DNA of 64,000 nt, from positions 186,001 through 250,000 of the forward strand of contig PJFB01000004.1 in assembly GCA_003574895.1 (NCBI GenBank), given 5' to 3'. This DNA is from Geobacter sp. (GTDB taxonomy: Bacteria > Desulfobacterota > Desulfuromonadia > Geobacterales > Pseudopelobacteraceae). The notes below the pieces were generated by a model. The model saw only the letters and a program-made list of their open reading frames with translations, did not search any database and had not been told where the DNA came from. The first letter of the stretch is position 1, and each line of letters opens with the position of its first letter. Below, in pieces: positions 35,942 to 45,120 of this stretch. The position numbers and the translations under genes were made by a program.

Positions 35942-36631
35942 TTACTCGTGCCGCTCCGCCAGTCTTTGCAGTTTCTCCATCTGGTGGACAACCACCCGGC
36001 TGCCCTGGACCTCAATGACTCCGTCATCCTTAAGCTTGCGCAGGGTGCGTGAAATCGTCTCGCTGGCCGTGCCGAGCCTTGATGCCAGTTCGCCCTTCTT
36101 GATTCCCAGGTCGATGTAGGTGATGCCGCCGTAACTGGCTGATTTTTCTGCGGCCCTCCGGACCAGGAAAGAGGCCAGGCGAGAGGTCACGTCGGCAAAG
36201 GAGAGTTCCTCGATCTGCCGGACAAACTGGCGCAGCATCAAGGAAAGGGATACCACCAGATTGAGGGAGAAATTCGAGTTCCTGCTCATCAGATCCAGAA
36301 AGCCGGCCTTGGGAAGGTAGAGCGCCTCTCCCGCAGCCTGGGCACGGGCCTCGGCCGGATATCTGCCATCACCGAAAAAGGCTGCTTCGGCAAAGGTTTC
36401 ACGAGGGTGGACAAAGTGCAGTACCTTCTCCCGTCCGTCAGGGGAAACGCGGCACAGCTTGATACTGCCCGAAACCAGCAGGTAAAAGCCTGTGGCTTCC
36501 TCTCCTTCGCTGAACAATACCTCTCCTTTAACGAACTTGCGGCGTACCGTGATGGCAGCCAGTTCAGCCAGATCGTCAACATTCAACCCGGAAAAGAGGA
36601 GAGATTTTTTGAGCAGTTCAATCATTTCCAT
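35942..36631 (-). CDS. Crp/Fnr-family transcriptional regulator
   Basis: A 229-residue regulator with an N-terminal cyclic-nucleotide-binding-type domain (LFSEGEEATGFYLLVSGSIKL, HPRETFAEAAFFGDGRYPAEA), a long dimerisation helix, and a C-terminal Crp-type winged helix with the recognition segment KGELASRLGTASETISRTLRKL. It lacks the Fnr cysteine cluster and the full cAMP arginine motif, so its effector is unknown. Fourteen upstream codons are in frame but the ATG at 36631 gives a normal N-terminus. It precedes the DAHP synthase gene, which it might regulate. Confidence 0.92.
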   Translation of the reverse strand: MEMIELLKKSLLFSGLNVDDLAELAAITVRRKFVKGEVLFSEGEEATGFYLLVSGSIKLCRVSPDGREKVLHFVHPRETFAEAAFFGDGRYPAEARAQAAGEALYLPKAGFLDLMSRNSNFSLNLVVSLSLMLRQFVRQIEELSFADVTSRLASFLVRRAAEKSASYGGITYIDLGIKKGELASRLGTASETISRTLRKLKDDGVIEVQGSRVVVHQMEKLQRLAERHE

Positions 36632-36656
36632 TGATACGAAACCTGAATAACCTTTG

Positions 36657-36783
36657 AACCACCAAGACGCCAAGTCACAAAGAAAACAAGGCCGTCAAGG
36701 CAATAAACGACAAGACCCATTATTGGCGTGGCTGCGGCGTGAGACCGCTGTTGATTGCTTGGCGTCTTTGTGCCTTTGTGGTT
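36657..36783. repeat. Imperfect inverted repeat of a CCAAGACGCCAAG-type intergenic element
   Basis: AACCACCAAGACGCCAAG (from 36657) and its inverted counterpart CTTGGCGTCTTTGTG (from 36758) flank about 75 bases between tkt and the Crp-like gene. Each arm contains a 9-10 base near-repeat (CCAAG / CACAAAG). Similar elements are dispersed in many deltaproteobacterial genomes. Function unknown; it may separate the tkt and crp transcripts. Confidence 0.6.
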
Positions 36784-36803
36784 GTTGCCTTCCCGAGGTC
36801 AGG

Positions 36804-38810
36804 TTACCCTTTCAAAAATGCCTCGATCTTCTCCGCCACCTGGGGCGCGGTGAAACCGAACTTCTCGGCCAGAACCTTGTCCGGTGCCGAAGCGCCAAAG
36901 TGGTCAATGCCGATGAACAGACCATCGCAACCGATCAGCCTGCCCCAGGATTCGCCCCGTCCCGCCTCGAAAGCCACGCGGGGGACACCTTTGAGGAGCA
37001 CTTCGTCGCGATACGCTGCCGGCTGGGCCATGAACTGCTCCAGGCAGGGTATGGAGACAATGCGGGCCTTGATCCCCTGTGCAGCGAGCTTCTCCGCAGC
37101 CTCGACCGCCACGTGCACCTCGGAGCCGCTGGCCATGACAACCACGTCGGCGGTCCCTTCGGGAGAGGAGACAACATACCCCCCCTTGAGGATGTCAGCC
37201 GGGCCGGTAGTGCTATTGCGGACTATGACCGGGAGTTTCTGGCGGGTCATCACCAGTACGCTCGGGCCGTTGGTACGCTGCAGGGCCGACTGCCAGGCCA
37301 CAGCGGTCTCCAGGCCGTCGGCCGGGCGGAACAACTGCAGATTCGGGATCATGCGCAGCGAGGCGACATGCTCGACGGGCTGGTGGGTGGGACCATCCTC
37401 GCCCACAAAGAAGGAGTCGTGGGTGAAGATGTAGAGCGCTTGCTGGTTCATCAGGGCCGCCAGGCGGATGGCGGGACGGCAGTAATCGGAAAAGACCAGG
37501 AAGGTGGCACCGTAGGGAATGAAGCAGCCATAGAGCGCCATGCCGTTGACGACCGCGCCCATGGCGTGTTCGCGTATTCCGAAGTGCAGGTTGCGGCCGG
37601 CAAAAGAATCGGTCTGCACCGAGGCCGCACCCTTGATATCCGAGTTGTTGGAAGGGGAAAGGTCGGCCGAACCACCGGCCAGGGCCGGAACCAGGGCCGC
37701 AACCTTCTGCAGCACCGCGCCGGAGAGGGCCCGGGTGGCTCCATCCTTGCCGGCCACGCAGGCGATCAGTTCTTCGGCCAGATTTTCCGGTAGCCGCTTC
37801 TGCCACATATCATCCCACAACTGGGCCTTTTCGGGGTTTTGCCCGCGCCAGGCGGCAAAGCCCTGCTGCCAGGCGTCATACCCCTTTTTCAATTCCGCCA
37901 CACGCTTTTTACAGGTAGCTGCCACCTCTTCCGGCACCTCGAACGGACCGTACTGCCAGCCCAGGTTGGCCCTGGTCGCGGCGATCTCGTCCTTGCCCAG
38001 GGGTGAGCCGTGGGCGCCGGATGAATCCTGGCATTTGGGGCTGCCAAAGGCGATGTGGGTCTTGGCGATGATCAGCGAAGGGCGCCCGGTCTCGGCCTTG
38101 GCCGCTGCCAGGGCCGCCGTGATCTGGCCGTAGTCGTGGCCGTCGATTTTCTGCACATGCCAGCCGCTGGCGGTAAAGCGGCCAGCCACATCTTCGGACC
38201 AGGCCAGATCGGTCTTGCCTTCGATGGTGATGCTGTTGCTGTCGTAAATGTAGACCAGGTTGCCCAGCTTGAGGTGGCCGGCCAAGGCCGCGGCTTCGTA
38301 GCTGATCCCCTCCTGCAGGCAACCGTCGCCGGCCAGGGCGTAAATGGTATGGTCGACAGGGCTGAAGCTGTCGGTGTTGAAACGCTCGGCCGCCATCTTG
38401 GAGGCAATGGCCATGCCGACACCATTGGCAAAACCCTGCCCCAGAGGTCCGGTGGTCACCTCGACCCCGACCGTATGGCCGAATTCCGGGTGGCCCGGAG
38501 TTTTGCTGCCCCATTGCCGGAAATTTTTCAATTCCTCGATGGACAGACCAAAACCGAACAGGTGCAACAGCGAATAGAGTAGCATGGAACCGTGCCCGGC
38601 CGAGAGGATGAACCGGTCGCGATTGGGCCAGACCGGATCGGCTGGATTAAAGTTAAGGAAGTTGCCCCACAGGGCAAAGGCGCAATCAGCCGCCCCCATG
38701 GGAAGGCCGGGGTGGCCGGAATTAGCCTTCTCGACGGCGTCTATGGAAAGAAAACGGATGGCATCGGCGCAGAGCCGGGCCTGAGTCGCTGGAATGACTG
38801 CCTGTTGCAT
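36804..38810 (-). CDS. tkt: Transketolase
   Basis: Thiamine diphosphate enzyme of the pentose phosphate pathway, 668 residues, full length. It has [20 protein letters not shown], the catalytic His in [30 protein letters not shown], the TPP motif [20 protein letters not shown] ending in DSNSITIEG, and the pyrimidine-domain [18 protein letters not shown] and [15 protein letters not shown]. It supplies erythrose 4-phosphate, the substrate of the DAHP synthase nearby. AAAGGA precedes the ATG. It starts 18 bp after thiL, so it belongs to the hsp20-lon-thiL-tkt run. Confidence 0.98.
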   Translation of the reverse strand: MQQAVIPATQARLCADAIRFLSIDAVEKANSGHPGLPMGAADCAFALWGNFLNFNPADPVWPNRDRFILSAGHGSMLLYSLLHLFGFGLSIEELKNFRQWGSKTPGHPEFGHTVGVEVTTGPLGQGFANGVGMAIASKMAAERFNTDSFSPVDHTIYALAGDGCLQEGISYEAAALAGHLKLGNLVYIYDSNSITIEGKTDLAWSEDVAGRFTASGWHVQKIDGHDYGQITAALAAAKAETGRPSLIIAKTHIAFGSPKCQDSSGAHGSPLGKDEIAATRANLGWQYGPFEVPEEVAATCKKRVAELKKGYDAWQQGFAAWRGQNPEKAQLWDDMWQKRLPENLAEELIACVAGKDGATRALSGAVLQKVAALVPALAGGSADLSPSNNSDIKGAASVQTDSFAGRNLHFGIREHAMGAVVNGMALYGCFIPYGATFLVFSDYCRPAIRLAALMNQQALYIFTHDSFFVGEDGPTHQPVEHVASLRMIPNLQLFRPADGLETAVAWQSALQRTNGPSVLVMTRQKLPVIVRNSTTGPADILKGGYVVSSPEGTADVVVMASGSEVHVAVEAAEKLAAQGIKARIVSIPCLEQFMAQPAAYRDEVLLKGVPRVAFEAGRGESWGRLIGCDGLFIGIDHFGASAPDKVLAEKFGFTAPQVAEKIEAFLKG

Positions 38811-38828
38811 TGTTTTTCCTTTCAGATC

Positions 38829-39851
38829 CTATGTAAAGTGTGTAAAACCATGGGCTTGCGGGGCTATCTGGCTTCCATCCGACCGTACTGCCTTCACCCC
38901 CGGCGAGCTTGTTACTATACCAACAGGTGTAGCATCTATGCCACTTTTTTTCGTAATCTCGATGATTTTTTTCCGGTGGTCTACTGGGGCGGTGAAGGCG
39001 AGCTCGTAATCCTCACCACCGGACAGAACTAGGGAGTAAGGAAAGTCGGAAAGATGTTGCGAGGCAGATTGCAAGGCAGGAGAAATTGGAAGTGTGTCGG
39101 CTTGAATGGTACCGCCGACTCCGGACAGTTCGGCAATATGTTCGAAGTCGGCCATAAGTCCGTCGCTGATATCGATCATGGCGGTGACCAGCCCTGATTC
39201 AGCCAGGGCTCGCCCGGTGGCAATACGGGGAGTTGGGTCCAGCAGGCGGGAGATGAGATAACGCTCCGCATCATCCGTTTCGCCCCCCCTACCTTGACGG
39301 AAGGGGGCAATTTTCCCTTCCAGCAACGCCAACCCAAAAGCAGCATCCCCCTGCGTGCCGGTCACCCAGATCTCGTCGCCTGGCTGGGCGCCGGAACGGC
39401 GGACGACCATCTCCGGGAGCTGTTCCCCCTGGATGGTGACCGAGATGATGAGGCCACTATTCGAGCGGCAGGTGTCGCCGCCGATCAGGGCCACACCATG
39501 ATCCGCGGCCAGGGAGAGAAAACCTTTGGTGAACGAGTCCAGGTATTCGAGGGAACAATCCTTGGGGATGGCCAGTGAGAGGGTCGCCCAGCGGGGGATC
39601 CCCCCCATGGCGGCGATATCGGAGATGTTCACGGCCAGCGATTTGCGCCCGAGAAGGTACGGGGCGTGCCATGAACGGCGAAAATGCACCCCCTCCAGCA
39701 GCATGTCTGTGGAGGTCAGGAGCTGCATGCCGGGAGTAACGGCGGTAACGGCGGCGTCATCACCGATGCCGGTGATGACGCCGTGGCCCATGGAGACATT
39801 GGCTGCGATGCGGGAGATCAGGCCGAATTCGCCGAGCTCGCCAAGTTTCAC
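38829..39851 (-). CDS. thiL: Thiamine-monophosphate kinase
   Basis: Phosphorylates thiamine monophosphate to thiamine diphosphate, the cofactor used by transketolase next door. The 340-residue PurM-like protein starts MKLGELGEFGLISRI and has TGIGDDAAV, LLTSTDMLLEGVHF, SLAVNISDIAAMGG, LIGGDTCRS and MIDISDGLMADF. It starts with a GTG overlapping the lon stop as GTGA, so translation is coupled to lon. Confidence 0.96.
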   Translation of the reverse strand: MKLGELGEFGLISRIAANVSMGHGVITGIGDDAAVTAVTPGMQLLTSTDMLLEGVHFRRSWHAPYLLGRKSLAVNISDIAAMGGIPRWATLSLAIPKDCSLEYLDSFTKGFLSLAADHGVALIGGDTCRSNSGLIISVTIQGEQLPEMVVRRSGAQPGDEIWVTGTQGDAAFGLALLEGKIAPFRQGRGGETDDAERYLISRLLDPTPRIATGRALAESGLVTAMIDISDGLMADFEHIAELSGVGGTIQADTLPISPALQSASQHLSDFPYSLVLSGGEDYELAFTAPVDHRKKIIEITKKSGIDATPVGIVTSSPGVKAVRSDGSQIAPQAHGFTHFT

Positions 39852-42298
39852 ACCCGCGCCTCGGCAGTGCCTTTAGCCTTTGATTTAGAGACCGGGGCGG
39901 ACTCTTTCTTGGCAGGCGCCTTTTTCGGTGGCTGGGGCGGATATTTTTCCAAGGCCAGCCGGAGCACCTCGTCCACCTCGTGGACCGGAACGATCTTGAC
40001 CTTCTTGAGGATCTCGGCCGGGATATCTTCCAGATCCTTCTTGTTCTGGTCCGGGATGATGACCATCTTCATCCGCGAGCGGACAGCAGCCAGGATCTTC
40101 TCCTTGAGCCCGCCGATGGGGAGCACCTTGCCGCGCAGGGTGACTTCGCCCGTCATGGCCACATCCTTCCTGACCGGTATGCGGCTGATGATCGAGACCA
40201 AAGCAGTGGTCATGGCGATACCGGCCGAGGGGCCATCCTTGGGGATCGCCCCGGCCGGGACATGGACATGGATTTCATGCTGTTGAAAGAAGTCGGGGCT
40301 CAGGTGCAGTTCACCGGAATGGGCACGGATATAGGAGTGGGCCGCCTGGACCGACTCCTTCATGACATCCCCCAACTGCCCGGTCAGGGTCAGGCCCCCC
40401 TTGCCCTGCATCAGGCTGGCCTCGATATGGAGGATTTCCCCTCCTACCGGTGTCCAGGCCAAGCCATTGACTACGCCGACCTCGTTTTTGTCCAGGTCTT
40501 CCTCCCGCAGATATTTGGGGGCTCCCAGGAAAGTCTGCAGGTTTTTGGCGGTCACCTTGACAAGCCGCTTGTTTCCTTCGGCCACCTTGCGTGCCACCTT
40601 GCGGCAGACCTTGCCGATCTCCCGCTCCAGGTTGCGCAGGCCGGCCTCCCGGGTGTACTTGGCGATGATGTCGCGGATGGAGTCGTCATCAAAGCTGATG
40701 TTTTTGTCTTTGAGGCCGTTCTCCTTCTTTTGCCGCGGGACGAGATAGCGGCGGGCGATCTCCAGCTTCTCTTCCTCGGTATAACCGGAGAGATTGATCA
40801 CCTCCATACGGTCACGCAAGGCCGAGGGCACCGGGTCGATCTGGTTTGCCGTGGCAATGAACATTACATTGGCAAGGCTGAAGGGAAGGTTTATGTAGTG
40901 GTCCGAAAAAGAGTGATTCTGTTCCGGGTCCAATACCTCCAGGAGTGCCGAAGAGGGGTCGCCCTTGAAGTCATAGCCGAGCTTGTCCAATTCGTCCAGC
41001 ATGAAGACCGGATTATTGGTGCCGGCCTGTTTCAGGCCTTGGATGATGCGGCCCGGCAACGCGCCGATATAGGTGCGCCGATGGCCCCTGATCTCGGCCT
41101 CGTCACGGACCCCACCCAGGGAAATACGGACAAACTTGCGTCCCATTGCCCGGGCAATGGACTTGCCCAGAGAGGTCTTGCCAACACCCGGAGGCCCCAC
41201 GAAGCAGAGGATCGGCCCCTTCATCTTCTTCTTCAGCTTGCGCACCGCCAGAAATTCCAGGATACGTTCCTTGATCTTGTCCAGGTAGTAATGGTCGTCA
41301 TCCAGGATTTTCTGAGCCCTGATAATGTCGAGGCTATCGCGGGTGGACTTGCTCCAGGGGAGTTCAACCAACCAGTCCAGATAGGTACGGATGATGCCGG
41401 CCTCACCGGCATCGGGATGCATGTTTTCCAGGCGGCTCAGTTGCTTCAGAGCCTCTTTTTCCGCATTTTCCGGCATCTTGGCGGTTTCTATGGCCTTGCG
41501 GATCTCGACGAGATCTTCTTTCCCCTCGCCATCGCCCAGCTCCTGCTGTATCGCCCGCAACTGCTCACGCAGGTAGTATTCCCGCTGGTTCTTGCCCATC
41601 TCTTCACGGGCGGCGCTCTGGATCTTGGCCTGGACACTGAGCAGTTCAACTTCGCGGTTCAGGATCTCGTTGATCTTGGTGAGCCGCGAAACCGGGTCAT
41701 TCATCTCCAGCAACTGCTGGGCATCCGGCACCTTGAGCCCCAGGTTGCTGGCGATGAGGTCAGCCATGCTGCCGGGATCCTGGATGTTTTCCAGTATGAC
41801 CATCACTTCCGGAGAGATCTGTTTGCCCAGCTCTATCACCTTGGTCAACTGCTCCCGCACAGTGCGAATCAGCGCCTCGGTCTCCAGCGAGATATCCACC
41901 AGGGGCACGTCCACCATCCGCTCGACGCGCACCGTGTAGAAGGGTTTTTCCGAGGTATATTCCGCAATGCGCGCCTTGGTCAGCCCCTGAACCAGGATCT
42001 TTACCCGGCCGTCGGGCAACTTGAGCATGCGCATGATCATGGCCACGGTGCCGACCGTGTAAATCTTGTCCGGCGCTGGATCTTCCTCGCTGATCTCGTG
42101 CTGGGTCGCCAGCAGGATCATGCGGTCCCCGGCCAGGGCGCTGTCAACCGCCTTCACGGACATTTCCCGGCCAACAAAAAGAGGAATGATCATAAACGGG
42201 TAAACCACCACGTCCCTGACCGGCAGAAGCGGCATTTCCTCAGGAATTTTCAGTTCTTCGGTTTCCTGTTTCTCTGTATCTTTTTCAAGGTCACTCAA
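39848..42298 (-). CDS. lon: ATP-dependent protease Lon
   Basis: AAA+ serine protease of 816 residues that degrades damaged and regulatory proteins. N-terminal substrate domain (LPLLPVRDVVVYPFMIIPLF), AAA+ domain with Walker A CFVGPPGVGKTSLGKSIA, VRISLGGVRDEAEIRGH, and the protease domain with catalytic Ser in KDGPSAGIAMTT and Lys in IGGLKEKILAA. The last 30 residues are a Lys/Pro/Ala-rich tail (PPKKAPAKKESAPVSKSKA) beyond the usual end. The start is a TTG, seven bases after AAAGGAG, overlapping hsp20 by 8 bp. Confidence 0.97.
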   Translation of the reverse strand: MSDLEKDTEKQETEELKIPEEMPLLPVRDVVVYPFMIIPLFVGREMSVKAVDSALAGDRMILLATQHEISEEDPAPDKIYTVGTVAMIMRMLKLPDGRVKILVQGLTKARIAEYTSEKPFYTVRVERMVDVPLVDISLETEALIRTVREQLTKVIELGKQISPEVMVILENIQDPGSMADLIASNLGLKVPDAQQLLEMNDPVSRLTKINEILNREVELLSVQAKIQSAAREEMGKNQREYYLREQLRAIQQELGDGEGKEDLVEIRKAIETAKMPENAEKEALKQLSRLENMHPDAGEAGIIRTYLDWLVELPWSKSTRDSLDIIRAQKILDDDHYYLDKIKERILEFLAVRKLKKKMKGPILCFVGPPGVGKTSLGKSIARAMGRKFVRISLGGVRDEAEIRGHRRTYIGALPGRIIQGLKQAGTNNPVFMLDELDKLGYDFKGDPSSALLEVLDPEQNHSFSDHYINLPFSLANVMFIATANQIDPVPSALRDRMEVINLSGYTEEEKLEIARRYLVPRQKKENGLKDKNISFDDDSIRDIIAKYTREAGLRNLEREIGKVCRKVARKVAEGNKRLVKVTAKNLQTFLGAPKYLREEDLDKNEVGVVNGLAWTPVGGEILHIEASLMQGKGGLTLTGQLGDVMKESVQAAHSYIRAHSGELHLSPDFFQQHEIHVHVPAGAIPKDGPSAGIAMTTALVSIISRIPVRKDVAMTGEVTLRGKVLPIGGLKEKILAAVRSRMKMVIIPDQNKKDLEDIPAEILKKVKIVPVHEVDEVLRLALEKYPPQPPKKAPAKKESAPVSKSKAKGTAEARV

Positions 42299-42737
42299 TC
42301 GTAATCTCCTTTATAGGTACCTGCAATTCACCGGTTTTGGGGCACACCACCCGCAGCACACCTCTTCGGTATTCAGCCGTGATGGAGCAGGGATCTACGT
42401 TGCCGGGAATATGCACGGCATGGTGAAAACGCCCGAAATGGCGCTCCATGCATATCAGACCGCCATCGGTTGCCTCCCGCGGCTTGTACGCATCCAGCAT
42501 GAGCATGAGGCCGCACACCTTCAGGCTGATATCTTCCAGCTTGAAGCCGGGCAGGTCGAACTCCAGGATAACCCCCTCGCCGGTCTCGTAAATGTCCAAC
42601 AAAGGACGGTTAGCAGCCTCATCAAGTCCATCCCGCATCTCAAGTATATGCAGGAGGCTTCTGATTTCACCAATCTGCTGGTTGAACATCTCGTAATGAT
42701 ACGGTTTCCTGCCTGGAGAACGTGGCATATCGGTCAT
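42291..42737 (-). CDS. Small heat shock protein (Hsp20/alpha-crystallin)
   Basis: ATP-independent holdase chaperone of 148 residues. The alpha-crystallin domain (about 45-135) has RPLLDIYETGEGVILEFDLP, FKLEDISLKVCG, ERHFGRFHHAVHIPGNVDP and the AEYRRGVLRVVCPK strand, with a C-terminal I-x-I-like KEITIE. First gene ahead of lon and overlapping it, so a chaperone and a protease are expressed together. Confidence 0.92.
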   Translation of the reverse strand: MTDMPRSPGRKPYHYEMFNQQIGEIRSLLHILEMRDGLDEAANRPLLDIYETGEGVILEFDLPGFKLEDISLKVCGLMLMLDAYKPREATDGGLICMERHFGRFHHAVHIPGNVDPCSITAEYRRGVLRVVCPKTGELQVPIKEITIE

Positions 42738-42782
42738 CCGTGTAACGAAGTTGATTTAAAAAAACTTCACAGGGTTATGAAA

Positions 42783-42811
42783 GATGTAACCATTCCTTGC
42801 GTTGTTGTCAA
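42783..42811 (-). promoter_or_regulatory. Probable promoter of the hsp20-lon-thiL-tkt operon
   Basis: On the minus strand TTGACA, 17 bases, then TACATC, about 46 bases before hsp20. The -35 is perfect and preceded by CC, so a heat-shock sigma-32 overlap is possible, but the -10 does not match CCCCAT. Confidence 0.5.
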
Positions 42812-42850
42812 GGTTGACAGTGTCAGTAAACGGATAATGCTAAAAAACAA

Positions 42851-42879
42851 TTGACACGAAAGCCGGTTTGAAGGATATT
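42851..42879 (+). promoter_or_regulatory. Probable promoter of speA and its leader
   Basis: Perfect TTGACA (42851-42856), exactly 17 bases, then GATATT (42874-42879). Transcription would start near 42886, giving an untranslated leader of about 220 nt. Confidence 0.6.
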
Positions 42880-42885
42880 TTCAGG

Positions 42886-43109
42886 TCTTTTTGCGCATAT
42901 GTGACGACGCATCCATATTTGGTAATCGATGCCTTTGGTGATCACCCCCATAAGCGGTTTATCCGGCAGCTTTCAGGGGGAAACATCGATTACCGCAAAC
43001 CTGGCTGCTCCAGAATCAAATGCAAGCTTCATCATCTACGAAGCTTCCGGTTGGAAACCTTAAGTAAGAGTTTTTTGTCAACCATCTTTACCAGATGAGG
43101 AGATTGAAT
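42886..43109 (+). promoter_or_regulatory. Structured 5-prime leader of speA (candidate cis-regulatory RNA)
   Basis: The leader contains a perfect 11-bp inverted repeat, GGTAATCGATG (42921-42931) with CATCGATTACC (42984-42994), enclosing a second stem CCCCC (42945-42949) with GGGGG (42976-42980) and an inner AAGC/GCTT. Nothing in it matches the GEMM, ykkC, cobalamin or lysine riboswitch motifs I know. A short ORF across it (42868-43098) lacks a good ribosome site and family likeness. It could sense a polyamine or arginine, or be a protein-binding or attenuation structure. Confidence 0.5.
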
Positions 43110-45017
43110 ATGGAGCGCTGGTCAATTAACGATTCCGCAAAGATTTACAACCTCGACAACTGGGGTGCCGACCTTTTTTCCATCAACAAAAAAGGCAACA
43201 TCTGCGTCCATCCATCGTCCAACTCCAAGCATTCCATCGACCTGCGGGCACTGGTTGACGACCTGATCAAGCGCAAAATAAAGCCCCCCATACTGCTTCG
43301 CTTCATGGATGTCCTTCAGGGGCGCATTGCCAGCATCAACCGGGTTTTCAGAAGCGCCATCCAGGAAAACGACTACCCCGCCAAATATCAGACATTTTTC
43401 CCCATTAAGGTCAATCAGCAGCGCCAGGTCGTCGAGGCTATCGCCAACTACGGCAAGCGCTACAACATCGGCCTGGAAGTTGGCTCAAAACCGGAGCTGG
43501 TTGCCGGCATATCCATCTCCACCGGCAATGGCCTGCCGATCATCTGCAACGGCTACAAGGATGCCGAATACATCGAAACGGTTCTCTACGCCACCAAGAT
43601 CGGCTACGACATCACACTGGTGGTGGAAAAACTGTTCGAACTGGAAAAGATCGTAGATCTCGTCAAAAAGACCGGCATCCAACCCAAACTGGGAATCCGT
43701 GTCAAACTCTCCTCCAAGGGAACCGGCAAATGGGCCACCTCCGGGGGCGAAGATGCCAAATTCGGACTGCGGATGTCAGAAATCATTGCCGCCATCCAGA
43801 TACTGGAAGCAAACGGCATGATCGACACGGTTAAACTCCTGCACTTCCACATTGGCAGCCAGATCACCAAGATCGACAAGATAAAGACCGCCCTGATCGA
43901 GGGAACCCGCATCTACACCGAGATGAAAAAACTCGGGCTCGGCATAGAATACCTGGATATCGGCGGCGGCCTGGGTGTCGATTACGACGGCTCCAAATCC
44001 AGTTATTTCTCCAGCGTCAACTACACCCTGGAGGAGTACGCCAACGACGTCATCTACCAGGTCAAGAATATTTGCGACGAGGCCGGCGTGGTCTGCCCCA
44101 ATATAATCTCCGAGTCGGGCCGGGCAACGGTTGCCCATTACTCGGTTCTGGTCACCAACGTCCTGAACACCAACACCCAACACATGATGCCGGATTTCGA
44201 GGAGATCCTGGCCCAATCCGAAATCACCGCGCCCACGGTCAAAAAATTGATGGACATCTACAAAAGCATCGACCGCTACTCCCTGCGCGAGGATTACCAC
44301 GATACGCTGCAACTCATCAACGAGGCGGTCAGCCTGTTCAATCTGGGATATTTGACCCTCAATGACCGGGCCATCGCCGAATGGATCTATTCCAAAATCA
44401 TTAAAAAGATCAACAGCATCGTCGAAAAAATCAAGCCAATACCAGAGGAACTCCAGAATTTTCAGTTGGCCTTGCGCCAAACCTACTTCGCCAACTTTTC
44501 CCTGTTCCAGTCCATCCCCGACTCCTGGGCCATCGACCAGATCTTCCCGATCATGCCGCTCCAGCGCCTCAATCAAAAACCGGACGTAATGGCATCCATC
44601 GCAGACATCACCTGCGATTCCGACGGCGAGATCACCAGCTTTGTCGGCGAAAACGGCCGGACCAAATTCCTCCCCCTCCACCGCATCCGCAAGGAAGAGG
44701 ATTACTACATCGGTTTCTTCCTGATCGGCGCCTACCAGGAAATCCTCGGCGACATGCACAACCTGTTCGGCGACACCAACGCCGTTCATATCACCTTCAA
44801 CAAGAAGACCGGCTACATGATCGACACGGTCATAAACGGCGACGTCACTTGGGAAAGCCTGAAATACGTCCAGTACAAAGGACCGGAGATCCTGAAGCAC
44901 GTCAGGGACAACCTGGAGAAAAACGTCGCCTTGCGGAAGATTTCCATCGAAGAGAGCAGCCACTTCATCGAACTCCTGGACCGGACATTGTTGGGATACA
45001 CCTATCTGGGGGAATAG
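43110..45017 (+). CDS. speA: Biosynthetic arginine decarboxylase
   Basis: PLP enzyme that converts arginine to agmatine, the first step to putrescine and spermidine. The 635-residue product is the long SpeA type, with the PLP lysine in FFPIKVNQQRQVV, GLEVGSKPEL, LLHFHIGSQI, LDIGGGLGVDYDG, ISESGRATVAHY and a C-terminal domain with LFGDTNAVHI. The ATG at 43110 has GAGGAG eight bases upstream; the ATG at 43095 lacks one. First of three polyamine genes on this strand. Confidence 0.97.
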   Translation: MERWSINDSAKIYNLDNWGADLFSINKKGNICVHPSSNSKHSIDLRALVDDLIKRKIKPPILLRFMDVLQGRIASINRVFRSAIQENDYPAKYQTFFPIKVNQQRQVVEAIANYGKRYNIGLEVGSKPELVAGISISTGNGLPIICNGYKDAEYIETVLYATKIGYDITLVVEKLFELEKIVDLVKKTGIQPKLGIRVKLSSKGTGKWATSGGEDAKFGLRMSEIIAAIQILEANGMIDTVKLLHFHIGSQITKIDKIKTALIEGTRIYTEMKKLGLGIEYLDIGGGLGVDYDGSKSSYFSSVNYTLEEYANDVIYQVKNICDEAGVVCPNIISESGRATVAHYSVLVTNVLNTNTQHMMPDFEEILAQSEITAPTVKKLMDIYKSIDRYSLREDYHDTLQLINEAVSLFNLGYLTLNDRAIAEWIYSKIIKKINSIVEKIKPIPEELQNFQLALRQTYFANFSLFQSIPDSWAIDQIFPIMPLQRLNQKPDVMASIADITCDSDGEITSFVGENGRTKFLPLHRIRKEEDYYIGFFLIGAYQEILGDMHNLFGDTNAVHITFNKKTGYMIDTVINGDVTWESLKYVQYKGPEILKHVRDNLEKNVALRKISIEESSHFIELLDRTLLGYTYLGE

Positions 45018-45120
45018 CCCGTTTCGTGTAAATGTTGTGTTACGGATATTGCGCGATTGAGCGAATGCCCGTATCATTTATCAGTTGCATTACCTCATTG
45101 AATTCAGGAAGGTATGTGTT

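Noticed and set aside
39980-42304. 774-codon ORF antisense to lon
   Set aside because: It is the mirror of a GC-rich coding sequence and reads as low-complexity His/Asp/Leu protein without a domain. Lon is certain on the other strand.
42886-43000. Cyclic di-GMP (GEMM) or guanidine (ykkC) riboswitch in the speA leader
   Set aside because: The conserved core motifs of both classes are absent.
42868-43098. 76-codon ORF across the speA leader
   Set aside because: No ribosome site or family likeness, and it runs through the paired stems of the leader.
43776-45077. 433-codon ORF antisense to speA
   Set aside because: Shadow ORF with Asp/Val/Gly bias typical of reversed coding strands.
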